From an uncultured Isosphaeraceae bacterium (GTDB taxonomy: Bacteria > Planctomycetota > Planctomycetia > Isosphaerales > Isosphaeraceae), in the NCBI GenBank assembly GCA_937907405.1, contig CALCIC010001045.1, forward strand, positions 1 through 6,824: a stretch of 6,824 nt of DNA, read 5' to 3'. The notes beneath the pieces are model-generated. The model worked only from the letters and a program-made list of their open reading frames with translations. It had not been told where the DNA came from and did not search any database. Shown here piece by piece: positions 1-6,824 of this stretch; the first letter of the stretch is position 1; each line of letters opens with the position of its first letter. Position numbers and translations under genes: made by a program.

Positions 1-74
1 CGAGTGGGAGTCCGAAACCGTCTCGCGTGGAGAAGAATCGCACCGATGTCGCTCCTGCTGCTGAATTGAGAGAA

Positions 75-118
75 GGTTCCCCCGTCGCGCGCGGACGTCG
101 GGCGAGACGGGAGGAACC
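75..118 (-). terminator. Inverted repeat, candidate terminator of the rhomboid gene
   Basis: Bases 75-86 pair with 106-118 as two 6-bp blocks (GGTTCC with GGAACC, CCCGTC with GACGGG), interrupted by one bulged A at 112, leaving a 19-base loop. It lies about 80 bases past the stop codon of the leftward rhomboid gene. Read on the minus strand, the stem is followed by a moderately T-rich stretch (TTCTCTCAATT), which fits an intrinsic terminator better than the GC-rich sequence on the plus-strand side. The U-tract is not continuous, so function is inferred. It could also serve a plus-strand gene ending left of the window. Confidence 0.45.
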
Positions 119-196
119 CTGGCCCGGGCGATCGTATCACGATGGGCTGAGTGCGGGCAATCCGCCCTCGCGAGATTGCAAGGTCGGTCGACTACG

Positions 197-1993
197 TCAG
201 GGTTCGGGGGTTTCAGGCTCGGCGGTCAGGTCGTTCTCGCGGAGATACTGAACGACCAGGGCGTGGCATTCCCGCTCGCGATCGAGCGAGGCGACGGCGC
301 GGGCGACGAAGCCTTCGGGACCGTCGATCCAGGCGCGGTCGCCCGACTTCTCGAACTGCTCGACCGCCGCCAGGGCCGCGATCTGCGCTTGCTGGGCCGA
401 TTCGAGGAGCCGGCGCGCCTCGTCCAGCTTCGGCTCCTTGGATCGGACCGTCGCGATCGTCGCCAGGTTGGCCTTGCCTCGCCGCGCCAGCTTCGCCGTC
501 AGGTCGACGAGCGCGGCGCGGCTCGACGGGTCGTCGAGCCGGTCGAGCAGGGGGGGGATGTTCGCGAACTCGCGCGCGGTTTCGAGGAACCTTTGCCGCG
601 CGGGGTCGAACCGTCGGCCGTAGTCGCTGATCCTGGCGAGCGGGCTGAGCGTCTGCTCCCGCCAGTGGACGGCCGCCGCGCCGACGCCCAGGAGCAGCAG
701 GCCCGTCACGACCGACAGCGCCGCCGTACGGGCCGTCCGCCGGATCGACGGCTTCGACGGCCAGGCGGGGGTGAGGAGCAGTCCGACGAGGAACCCGGTC
801 GCCAGCCCTCCCATGTGGGCCGCCTGGTCGATCATCGGCACCACGGCGCCGAACAGGGTGTTGAAGACGACGAAGCTCAGGGCGCTCGACCGCAGCGGGG
901 CGAGGACCGAGCCGGGGACCGAATGCCGCCGCAGCGCCAGGAACGCCAGCAGCGCGCCGATCACGCCGAAGATCGCCCCCGAGGCCCCCACGCTGACGCG
1001 GTCGGGGGGGGTCGCCATGCTCGCGATCGCCCCTCCCACTCCCGCGGCCAGGTAGACGACCGCATACCCGAGGTTGCCGAACAGCCGCTCGACCAGCGGG
1101 CCGATGTTCATCAGGCACCACATGTTGACCGCCAGGTGAAGCAGGCCGCCGTGGAGGAACACGCTGGCGGGGAGCCGCCAGTACTCGCGACCGAGAACGA
1201 CCAACCCGGCGTCGTTCGCCCCCCAGGCCAGAAGCTGGTTGGTCGTCGGCGCCATCGGACTGATCCCGCCGAGGACCATCACGCCGAAGACCGTCGCGCA
1301 ACAGCCGACCAGGGCCGTGGTGACGAACGCGGTGGGGGTCGCGGTCATCAGGTCGCGTCGAAAGGTCTGGACGTCGTCGCCGTAGAGCCGCAGCCGGCGG
1401 TTGGCCTCGACCACCTTGGGGAGGACCTCGACGACCCGCCGGGCCAGCTCCGGGTCGATCTCCTCGACCTCCGGCGCGATCCCGGCGCGAGCCGCGACGG
1501 AGAGGGTCTGGATCGTTTCCGCCAGGGCCGCCGCCAGCGCGGGCTGGCCGTCCGGAAGGGGGACCGTCCGGCCGTCGCCGACGATCAGGCCCAGGCCGCC
1601 GCCGGGGGTCGGCCAGGTCTCGATCGGCCCGGACGTCAGCCGGTACTCGACCCCCTCGCACTGGATCGCCTTCCGCCGGTCGCCGTCCCCCTTCGGTTCG
1701 GACACGTTGAACCAGTACAATCGGCGGGTGGTCAGCAGGATCGGGCACGAGAGGCCGCTCTGAACGCCGTCGATCGCCGCGACGATCAGCTCGCCGGGCT
1801 GGAACGGCAGGTTGGCGTGGACCGCCACGCCGAGCGTCGCGCTGGTGATCTTGGGCGCCAGGTGGACCTGGCTGAACGGCCCCAGCCGGGCGCAGGTCGC
1901 CAGGACGAACACGTCCCACGGGTCGGGGTTCTCGCGCGGGTCTGGGGTTTCGGTCATCTTCGCTGGGGGCCTTTCCGGACTTCCGCCGATCAT
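197..1993 (-). CDS. Rhomboid family intramembrane serine protease with PH-like N-terminal region and helical C-terminal tail
   Basis: A 598-residue multipass membrane protein expected to cut substrate transmembrane helices inside the bilayer. Rhomboid signatures are complete. WR is at 272-273. HGGLLHLAVN at 281-290 matches the H-x4-H-x3-N pattern of GlpG. GASG at 336-339 carries the nucleophile Ser338. His393 in AAHMGG is the dyad partner. Hydrophobic segments lie near 221-243, 281-300, 308-327, 334-355, 366-386, 391-409 and 423-442, giving a 6+1 arrangement. Residues about 62-165, with LLTTRRLYWFN at 86-96, resemble a bacterial PH/GRAM-like domain; this is my inference from pattern. Residues 444-598 are soluble and probably helical. 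At about 600 residues it is much longer than GlpG (about 276). Met13 (codon at 1957-1955) is an alternative start; neither start has a strong Shine-Dalgarno site. It is transcribed divergently from the MlaE gene. Substrates are unknown. Confidence 0.93.
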   Translation of the reverse strand: MIGGSPERPPAKMTETPDPRENPDPWDVFVLATCARLGPFSQVHLAPKITSATLGVAVHANLPFQPGELIVAAIDGVQSGLSCPILLTTRRLYWFNVSEPKGDGDRRKAIQCEGVEYRLTSGPIETWPTPGGGLGLIVGDGRTVPLPDGQPALAAALAETIQTLSVAARAGIAPEVEEIDPELARRVVEVLPKVVEANRRLRLYGDDVQTFRRDLMTATPTAFVTTALVGCCATVFGVMVLGGISPMAPTTNQLLAWGANDAGLVVLGREYWRLPASVFLHGGLLHLAVNMWCLMNIGPLVERLFGNLGYAVVYLAAGVGGAIASMATPPDRVSVGASGAIFGVIGALLAFLALRRHSVPGSVLAPLRSSALSFVVFNTLFGAVVPMIDQAAHMGGLATGFLVGLLLTPAWPSKPSIRRTARTAALSVVTGLLLLGVGAAAVHWREQTLSPLARISDYGRRFDPARQRFLETAREFANIPPLLDRLDDPSSRAALVDLTAKLARRGKANLATIATVRSKEPKLDEARRLLESAQQAQIAALAAVEQFEKSGDRAWIDGPEGFVARAVASLDRERECHALVVQYLRENDLTAEPETPEP

Positions 1994-2066
1994 CCTGAAC
2001 GAGAACCTGGATTCGAGCCGTCACTATTGTGGGTAACCGGGAACACGACGTAAAGGCGCGCTCGAC
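1994..2066. promoter_or_regulatory. Divergent intergenic region with candidate promoters
   Basis: This 73-bp spacer must hold, or overlap, the start signals of both flanking genes. On the minus strand TTTACG (2054-2049) and CACAAT (2031-2026) are 17 bases apart, each matching four of six sigma-70 consensus positions, and would start the rhomboid transcript near 2018. On the plus strand TATTGT (2025-2030) is a possible -10 for mlaE, but I see no matching -35. An AAAGG ribosome binding site for mlaE lies at 2052-2056, ten bases before its ATG, and overlaps the minus-strand -35. The boxes are weak and unproven. Confidence 0.35.
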
Positions 2067-2852
2067 ATGCTGGGAACCATCGACGGGAGGCTCGAAGGGG
2101 TCGGCCGCTTCCTCGGCTTCGCGATCCGGACGCTGGCGGCGATCCCCGCCGCGGTCTTCGGGCGGTTCACCGAGGTCGTCTGGCAGTTCGAGCAGGTGGC
2201 GGTGAAGAGCCTGCCGATCGTCCTGGGCGCCGGCGCGAGCGTCGGCCTGGCGACCTGGTTCCAGACCCATCGATTGCTCGCGGCCAACGGCGCCGAGGCC
2301 GCGTTGCCGAGCTTTCTGGCGGTGGCGGTGGTCGTCGAGCTGGGCCCGATGATGGCCGGCGTGCTGGTCGCGGCGCGGATGGGGGCGGGGCTGGCGGCCG
2401 AACTCGGCTCGATGAACCTGAACGAGGAGATCGACGCCCGGCTGGTCCTGGGCGCCGACCCGGTGTCGAGCCTGGTCGCCCCCCGGGCGATCGCCTGCAC
2501 GCTGGCGGTTCCCTTGCTGACCGTGCTGGTCGACGCCTCGGCGCTGGTGGGCGCGCTGGCCGCCGAGAGCGCCGCCGGGCGGCACTCGCCGCAGATGTTC
2601 TGGCGGCAGTCGCTGGTGGTCCTGAGGCTGTCCGACGTGACCCCCGCCACGCTCAAGACGGCCGCCTTCGGCCTGCTGGTGGGGGTCGTCGGCTGCTGGA
2701 TCGGCCTCCATTCGGAACGCTCGGCCGAGGCCGTCGGCCGCGCCGCGACCCGAGGCGTCGTCCTCGCCGTGCTCGCGGTGTTCGCCGCCAACGTCGTCCT
2801 CGTCCCCTTCATCCAGTGGGCGACCGCCAGGCTGAGCGCGGGCGCGTTTTGA
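2067..2852 (+). CDS. mlaE: MlaE family ABC transporter permease (lipid/phospholipid transport)
   Basis: A 261-residue inner-membrane permease of the MlaE/YrbE (DUF140) family, which with an MlaF-type ATPase and an MCE protein (MlaD) moves phospholipids or other hydrophobic molecules between inner and outer membranes. The family hallmark is clear: ELGPMMAGVLVAARMG at 91-106, then AELGSM at 111-116 and the E-x3-L-G-x-DP stretch at about 121-132 leading to APR at 138-140, lining up with ELGP...AEIG...DP...SPR of E. coli MlaE. The closing segment AATRGVVLAVLAVFAANVVL (226-245) also matches. Length is usual for the family (about 260). AAAGG at 2052-2056 supports this start. No ATPase, MCE or periplasmic partner lies in the window, and the next gene is 306 bp away and unrelated, so the complex would have to be completed from elsewhere. 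It may work in a tolerance- or lipid-specific variant; the substrate cannot be read from sequence. Confidence 0.93.
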   Translation: MLGTIDGRLEGVGRFLGFAIRTLAAIPAAVFGRFTEVVWQFEQVAVKSLPIVLGAGASVGLATWFQTHRLLAANGAEAALPSFLAVAVVVELGPMMAGVLVAARMGAGLAAELGSMNLNEEIDARLVLGADPVSSLVAPRAIACTLAVPLLTVLVDASALVGALAAESAAGRHSPQMFWRQSLVVLRLSDVTPATLKTAAFGLLVGVVGCWIGLHSERSAEAVGRAATRGVVLAVLAVFAANVVLVPFIQWATARLSAGAF

Positions 2853-3158
2853 GGATGTAGAGGAGAAACTGGGATCAGGGAGAAAAACAGGGGCCGGGAA
2901 CCCTTCTTGACCCAGCCACGCCGGGCATTCGAAAATGTTCGCTTCATGGTTTTGTAGATTTTTTAAGTTTTTACTTGCTTCGTGTCGCCCGTGCGTTAGA
3001 ACATCCATTTGGGTTCACAAGGACGGGTTGTGCCGATGATCGGCCATCGCCCCGGACGTTCGGTCAGGCCCTCCCTGTCGAGATCTTGACGAGTAGTCGG
3101 TCTGTTTCGGCGTCGCGCTGGACCATCCATTCCTAGCTCAAGTCGAGGTTCACTCACC
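2853..3158 (+). other. Intergenic region: AT-rich island and leader of the delta-60 gene
   Basis: I find no credible gene here. After the weak mlaE hairpin comes a markedly AT-rich island (about 2930-2980, including TTTTTTAAGTTTTTA around 2959-2973) that stands out from its GC-rich surroundings and is the most likely site of transcription initiation. A poor sigma-70 pair, TTGCTT (2975-2980) and TTAGAA (2996-3001) with a short 15-base spacer, is the best I can find; it would give a leader of about 150 bases. TTGACG at 3086-3091 looks like a -35 but has no -10 partner. GAGG at 3145-3148, ten bases before the ATG at 3159, is the ribosome binding site and fixes the start of the next gene. Confidence 0.5.
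2869..2915 (+). terminator. Weak hairpin after mlaE, possible terminator
   Basis: CTGGG (2869-2873) pairs with CCCAG (2911-2915) and TCA (2875-2877) with TGA (2908-2910), with one bulged A at 2874, starting 17 bases after the mlaE stop. The loop is long (30 bases) and contains further partial pairing. No T-run follows directly; the next T-rich stretch begins around 2949. It is placed where a terminator is expected, but the structure is modest and could be chance. Confidence 0.22.
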
Positions 3159-4637
3159 ATGTCATCGCTTTCGCCGAGCCGTCGCGCGAGGCGTCGTCGC
3201 CCTTCCCCGACCTTGCGGCTGGAATCCCTGGAGGGGAGGATCCTGCTCAACGCAGGCGACCTGGACCCGACCTTCGGTGTCGCGGGGGTAGTGACCGGGA
3301 ACTACGGCGCGACTGCACCAAACGCCAAGTCGATCGTCGTCCAGGACGACGCCAAGGTCGTGGTCGGCCTGTTCGACGGCTACGCGGGCTTCGGGCACGA
3401 CTTCACCCTGGTCCGGTACAACTCGGACGGCGCCCTCGACACGACTTTCGGAGGGACGGGCGTCGTCCGTACGGATTTCGGGGGCGCGAATGACTCTGTC
3501 AGCCAGCTCATCCTGGAGCCGACCTCGGGCGGCGTCAAGATCCTGGCCGTCGGCACGGCCGTTGAGAAGAGCGGCCAGGGGGTCGGGCTGGCCCGGTACA
3601 ACATGGACGGCTCGCTCGACACGACCTTCGGCAGCGGCGGCAAGGTCTTCACCCATCTCTCCGGCAAGACGAGCGACAGCGGCGGCTCCGTGATCCTGGA
3701 CCCATCCGGACGGATCATCGTCTCCGGCTCGTCGTACCAGGGGAAGTCGGGCTCTTATACGTATGCGAATTTACTGATTCGGTATAACGCGAACGGCTCG
3801 CTCGACACGACCTTCGGCGGCGGCGGCAAGGTCGTGGGCGCCTACGGCCGGTACACCTACGACGGGTGGGGGGCGATGGAGATCCTCGGCTCGGGCGGCG
3901 CCTATACGATCGGAGTCCTGGGCCAGGACGGGGGGGCCGGCGTCGTCGCGCACTTCAAGGCGAACGGCGGCCGCGATACGACGTTCGGCCCCAATGGAGA
4001 GAAGCCCATCACCGGCGGCAGCGTCTTTCAGCCGGACGGCAAGATCGTGGGCGTCATCGGCGACGGCAACGATCTCTCCCTGACGGTGTACCGCTTCAAT
4101 GGCGACGGCGCTCCGGACGCGTCGTTCAACTCCACCGGCCAGGTCACGACCCCCGCGAGCACATTCTACGGCGGGAGTCAGGCCTACGTGAGACCGTCGG
4201 CCGTACGCGTCGACGCCTCGGGACGGATCGTCGTGGCCGGCCGGGGACAACTTGCCGACTCCTGGCTCGATTCCATCCTGATCCGGTACAACATGGACGG
4301 CTCGCTCGACACGACCTTCGGCAGCGGCGGCGCCACGATCATTCGCGTCAACGGCGACCTCGGCGGCGAGGAACAATCCTTCCAGGCGATCGCCTTCCAA
4401 CCCGACGGCAAGATCCTGGCGGGCGGGCATTACGCGACTTCTTTCAACCCGATCTCAGGCAGCGCGACGATTGGGATGGACGTCGTGCGATACGCCGGCG
4501 ACACGGCCGCGGCTCCCTCCGCGATCCCGGTCCAGACGGCCGCCACGTCTCTCGTCCCGCCGGCCCTGGAGGGCGTGGGATTCCTCGACTCCCTGTTCCC
4601 GTCGCAGCCCGGCAAATCGAAGCGGCTCGGCGTTTGA
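3159..4637 (+). CDS. LEPR-XLL / delta-60 repeat protein, probable secreted seven-bladed beta-propeller
   Basis: A 492-residue protein. Residues 1-20 are very basic (RRARRRR at 8-14), followed by LESLEGRILLN (21-31), a version of the LEPR-XLL motif near the N-terminus of many planctomycete surface proteins; its role is not established. The rest is built from delta-60 repeats. D-x-[TS]-F motifs sit at 36, 94, 154, 216, 273, 320 and 384, spaced 47-64 residues. Each unit has a central DGKIxVxG-like strand (for example 181-190, 291-301, 414-422) and ends in an RY/RF strand (87, 147, 209, 266 as HF, 313, 377, 445). Seven complete units suggest a seven-bladed propeller, an inference. Unit 4 has a divergent centre and unit 5 is shortest. 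Residues 447-492 form a Pro/Ala/Ser-rich tail without dockerin, membrane anchor or visible sorting signal. No hydrophobic signal peptide is visible. GAGG at 3145-3148 supports the start. Binding partner or enzymatic role is unknown. Confidence 0.92.
   Translation: MSSLSPSRRARRRRPSPTLRLESLEGRILLNAGDLDPTFGVAGVVTGNYGATAPNAKSIVVQDDAKVVVGLFDGYAGFGHDFTLVRYNSDGALDTTFGGTGVVRTDFGGANDSVSQLILEPTSGGVKILAVGTAVEKSGQGVGLARYNMDGSLDTTFGSGGKVFTHLSGKTSDSGGSVILDPSGRIIVSGSSYQGKSGSYTYANLLIRYNANGSLDTTFGGGGKVVGAYGRYTYDGWGAMEILGSGGAYTIGVLGQDGGAGVVAHFKANGGRDTTFGPNGEKPITGGSVFQPDGKIVGVIGDGNDLSLTVYRFNGDGAPDASFNSTGQVTTPASTFYGGSQAYVRPSAVRVDASGRIVVAGRGQLADSWLDSILIRYNMDGSLDTTFGSGGATIIRVNGDLGGEEQSFQAIAFQPDGKILAGGHYATSFNPISGSATIGMDVVRYAGDTAAAPSAIPVQTAATSLVPPALEGVGFLDSLFPSQPGKSKRLGV
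3593..3641 (+). repeat. Exact 49-bp direct repeat, copy 1 (units 2/3 of delta-60 gene)
   Basis: These 49 bases recur without mismatch at 4283-4331. They encode residues 146-161, the RYNMDGSLDTTFGSGG junction between repeat units 2 and 3. A third, partial copy sharing 26 identical bases lies at 3793-3818 (unit 3/4 junction). Identity extends through silent third positions, so the similarity is at DNA level as well as protein level. Confidence 0.95.
4283..4331 (+). repeat. Exact 49-bp direct repeat, copy 2 (units 6/7 of delta-60 gene)
   Basis: This is the second copy of the repeat at 3593-3641, encoding residues 376-391 at the junction of units 6 and 7. The copies are 690 bases (230 codons) apart and in the same reading frame, so recombination between them would remove or add four whole repeat units without a frameshift. 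Confidence 0.95.
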
Positions 4638-4696
4638 GCTGCGTCTCCAGCCGTATCCACACTCACGGCGACGGGCCGGTTCGTTGAGAGCCGGGG

Positions 4697-4702
4697 TACA
4701 AT
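4697..4702 (+). promoter_or_regulatory. Candidate -10 element (TACAAT)
   Basis: TACAAT matches five of six positions of the sigma-70 -10 consensus and stands out in GC-rich non-coding sequence. No convincing -35 lies 15-19 bases upstream. If used, transcription would start about seven bases downstream, near 4709, placing the strong hairpin 4707-4749 at the extreme 5' end of a roughly 220-base leader for uup. This is inference; the match may be chance. Confidence 0.3.
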
Positions 4703-4706
4703 CCGA

Positions 4707-4749
4707 CGGGGCGGCGCGGGGTCGGCCGCGCCGAACCCGCGCCGCCCTG
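4707..4749 (+). terminator. Very strong GC-rich hairpin between the delta-60 gene and uup (terminator or leader structure)
   Basis: GGCGGCGCGGG (4710-4720) pairs perfectly with CCCGCGCCGCC (4736-4746). The stem continues outward with G-C, G-U and C-G pairs (4709/4747, 4708/4748, 4707/4749). It continues inward, after one G/A mismatch (4721/4735), as TCGGC (4722-4726) with GCCGA (4730-4734) closing a CGC loop. That makes 19 pairs in 43 bases. It begins 70 bases after the delta-60 stop, a position suited to a terminator, but no T-run follows. Alternatively it is a 5' leader element of uup. The structure is certain from sequence; its role is not. Confidence 0.55.
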
Positions 4750-4800
4750 GGACGATCGATCGGGAAACCAACCGGAAAATCGCCTCGCTGAGAACGTGTC

Positions 4801-4816
4801 GGGGCGTCAGCGCCCC
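4801..4816 (+). repeat. Short perfect hairpin in the uup upstream region
   Basis: GGGGCG (4801-4806) and CGCCCC (4811-4816) form a perfect 6-bp stem with a TCAG loop. It lies about 110 bases upstream of the uup start and has no T-run after it. It may be a minor leader structure or a by-product of GC-rich composition. Confidence 0.35.
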
Positions 4817-4858
4817 CGGCCCGGAGACGAACTCGCCTCGATGGACCGGGGGCGAATC

Positions 4859-4867
4859 TGCTAGGGT
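4859..4867 (+). promoter_or_regulatory. Candidate extended -10 for uup (TGCTAGGGT)
   Basis: TG at 4859-4860, one base, then TAGGGT (4862-4867) has the layout of an extended -10 promoter, about 60 bases before the uup ATG. TGGACC at 4842-4847 resembles a -35 but the 14-base spacing is too short. A start here would exclude the large hairpin at 4707-4749 from the uup transcript. A GGTGA stretch at 4915-4919 can pair with the 3' end of 16S rRNA and is the likely ribosome binding site. Confidence 0.3.
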
Positions 4868-4928
4868 AGCCTCGTCTGATTGGGGCGTCCCGGTCGGGTT
4901 CCTCGTCGTGATCGGGTGAAGTGAAGTC

Positions 4929-6716
<1,788 letters not shown>

Positions 6717-6769
6717 GAAGAGCCAGCGAGAGAAGGAATGGGATTGGACGTAACTCGCCACCCGCGTCG

Positions 6770-6824
6770 TTAGGCGTTCGGCAGGAAATATCGTACCTGT
6801 CTCTCCTTGCCGCCTGACGACCCG
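6770..6824 (-). CDS. Possible C-terminal end of a leftward gene cut by the window edge
   Basis: On the minus strand a frame enters from the right edge and runs 17 codons (GSSGGKERQVRYFLPNA) to a TAA at 6772-6770. The residues look like ordinary protein sequence and the position, converging on uup with 53 bases between stops, is sensible. Seventeen codons are too few to name a family or to exclude chance. 6717-6769 shows no clear terminator hairpin. Confidence 0.35.
   Translation of the reverse strand, partial: GSSGGKERQVRYFLPNA

Noticed and set aside
1..251. Possible plus-strand gene tail or small gene at the left edge (frames ending at 64, 69 and 251)
   Set aside because: The short tails have no recognisable sequence, and the frame to 251 is Arg-rich and overlaps both the terminator-like repeat and the rhomboid 3' end.
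176..2053. 625-codon plus-strand open frame opposite the rhomboid gene
   Set aside because: It mirrors the rhomboid gene, is dominated by R, D, G, P, Q and A, and has no domain or hydrophobic pattern. This is the usual shadow of a GC-rich gene.
2024..2947. 307-codon minus-strand frame opposite mlaE
   Set aside because: It is a Ser/Thr/Ala/Arg-rich antisense shadow of a gene with clear family motifs.
213..3008. 931-codon minus-strand open frame spanning the mlaE and rhomboid genes
   Set aside because: It is low-complexity R/P/G/D-rich protein crossing two well-supported genes in other frames.
3086..3091. TTGACG as a -35 for the delta-60 gene
   Set aside because: No -10-like hexamer lies 15-19 bases downstream; that stretch is GC-rich.
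2996..3250. 84-codon minus-strand frame upstream of and overlapping the delta-60 start
   Set aside because: It covers the ribosome binding site and LEPR-XLL motif of a well-supported gene, and has no recognisable feature of its own.
3593..4331. CRISPR array or mobile-element repeat
   Set aside because: The repeats are in-frame protein repeat junctions separated by coding sequence of varying length, not spacers, and there is no transposase.
4753..4762. Palindrome CGATCGATCG as an operator
   Set aside because: It is a simple 10-base palindrome made of a repeated GATC-like unit, common in GC-rich DNA, and nothing else supports a binding site.

Overview
The window looks like ordinary chromosome from a high-GC planctomycete, most likely close to Isosphaeraceae (Paludisphaera, Singulisphaera or Isosphaera type). 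The main clue is the protein at 3159-4637. It opens with an LEPR-XLL-type motif (LESLEGRILLN) behind an arginine-rich stretch and continues with delta-60 repeats, a combination typical of large planctomycete surface proteins. Strong GC bias, which produces long spurious antisense frames, and modest Shine-Dalgarno sites fit the same group. The lineage is inferred from protein style; no rRNA or marker gene is present.

Layout. 1-196 has no convincing gene but holds an inverted repeat (75-118) that fits a terminator for the leftward gene. 197-1993 (minus) encodes a rhomboid intramembrane serine protease with all catalytic motifs, an N-terminal region resembling a bacterial PH-like domain and a helical C-terminal tail. 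A 73-bp divergent spacer (1994-2066) separates it from 2067-2852 (plus), an MlaE-type lipid ABC transporter permease with no ATPase or MCE partner in the window. 2853-3158 is non-coding, with a weak hairpin, an AT-rich island and the leader of the next gene. 3159-4637 (plus) is the LEPR-XLL/delta-60 protein with seven repeat units, probably a seven-bladed beta-propeller. 4638-4928 is non-coding with a very strong GC-rich hairpin (4707-4749), a second short hairpin and two candidate -10 elements. 4929-6716 (plus) is the ABC-F ATPase Uup. 6717-6824 is mostly non-coding; the end of a leftward gene may enter from the right edge (stop at 6770-6772).

Functional links. Rhomboid, MlaE permease and delta-60 protein all concern membrane or envelope, but the sequence shows no operon joining them: the first two are divergent, and gaps of about 300 bp separate the others. 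Uup acts on the ribosome or nucleic acid and appears independent. I see no CRISPR array, insertion sequence, tRNA, rRNA, phage gene or recognisable defence cassette. No undescribed multi-gene system is supported. The points most worth a second look are the rhomboid fusion architecture, the orphan MlaE permease, the internal DNA repeats and export route of the delta-60 protein, the 4707-4749 hairpin, and the shortened first ATPase domain of Uup.
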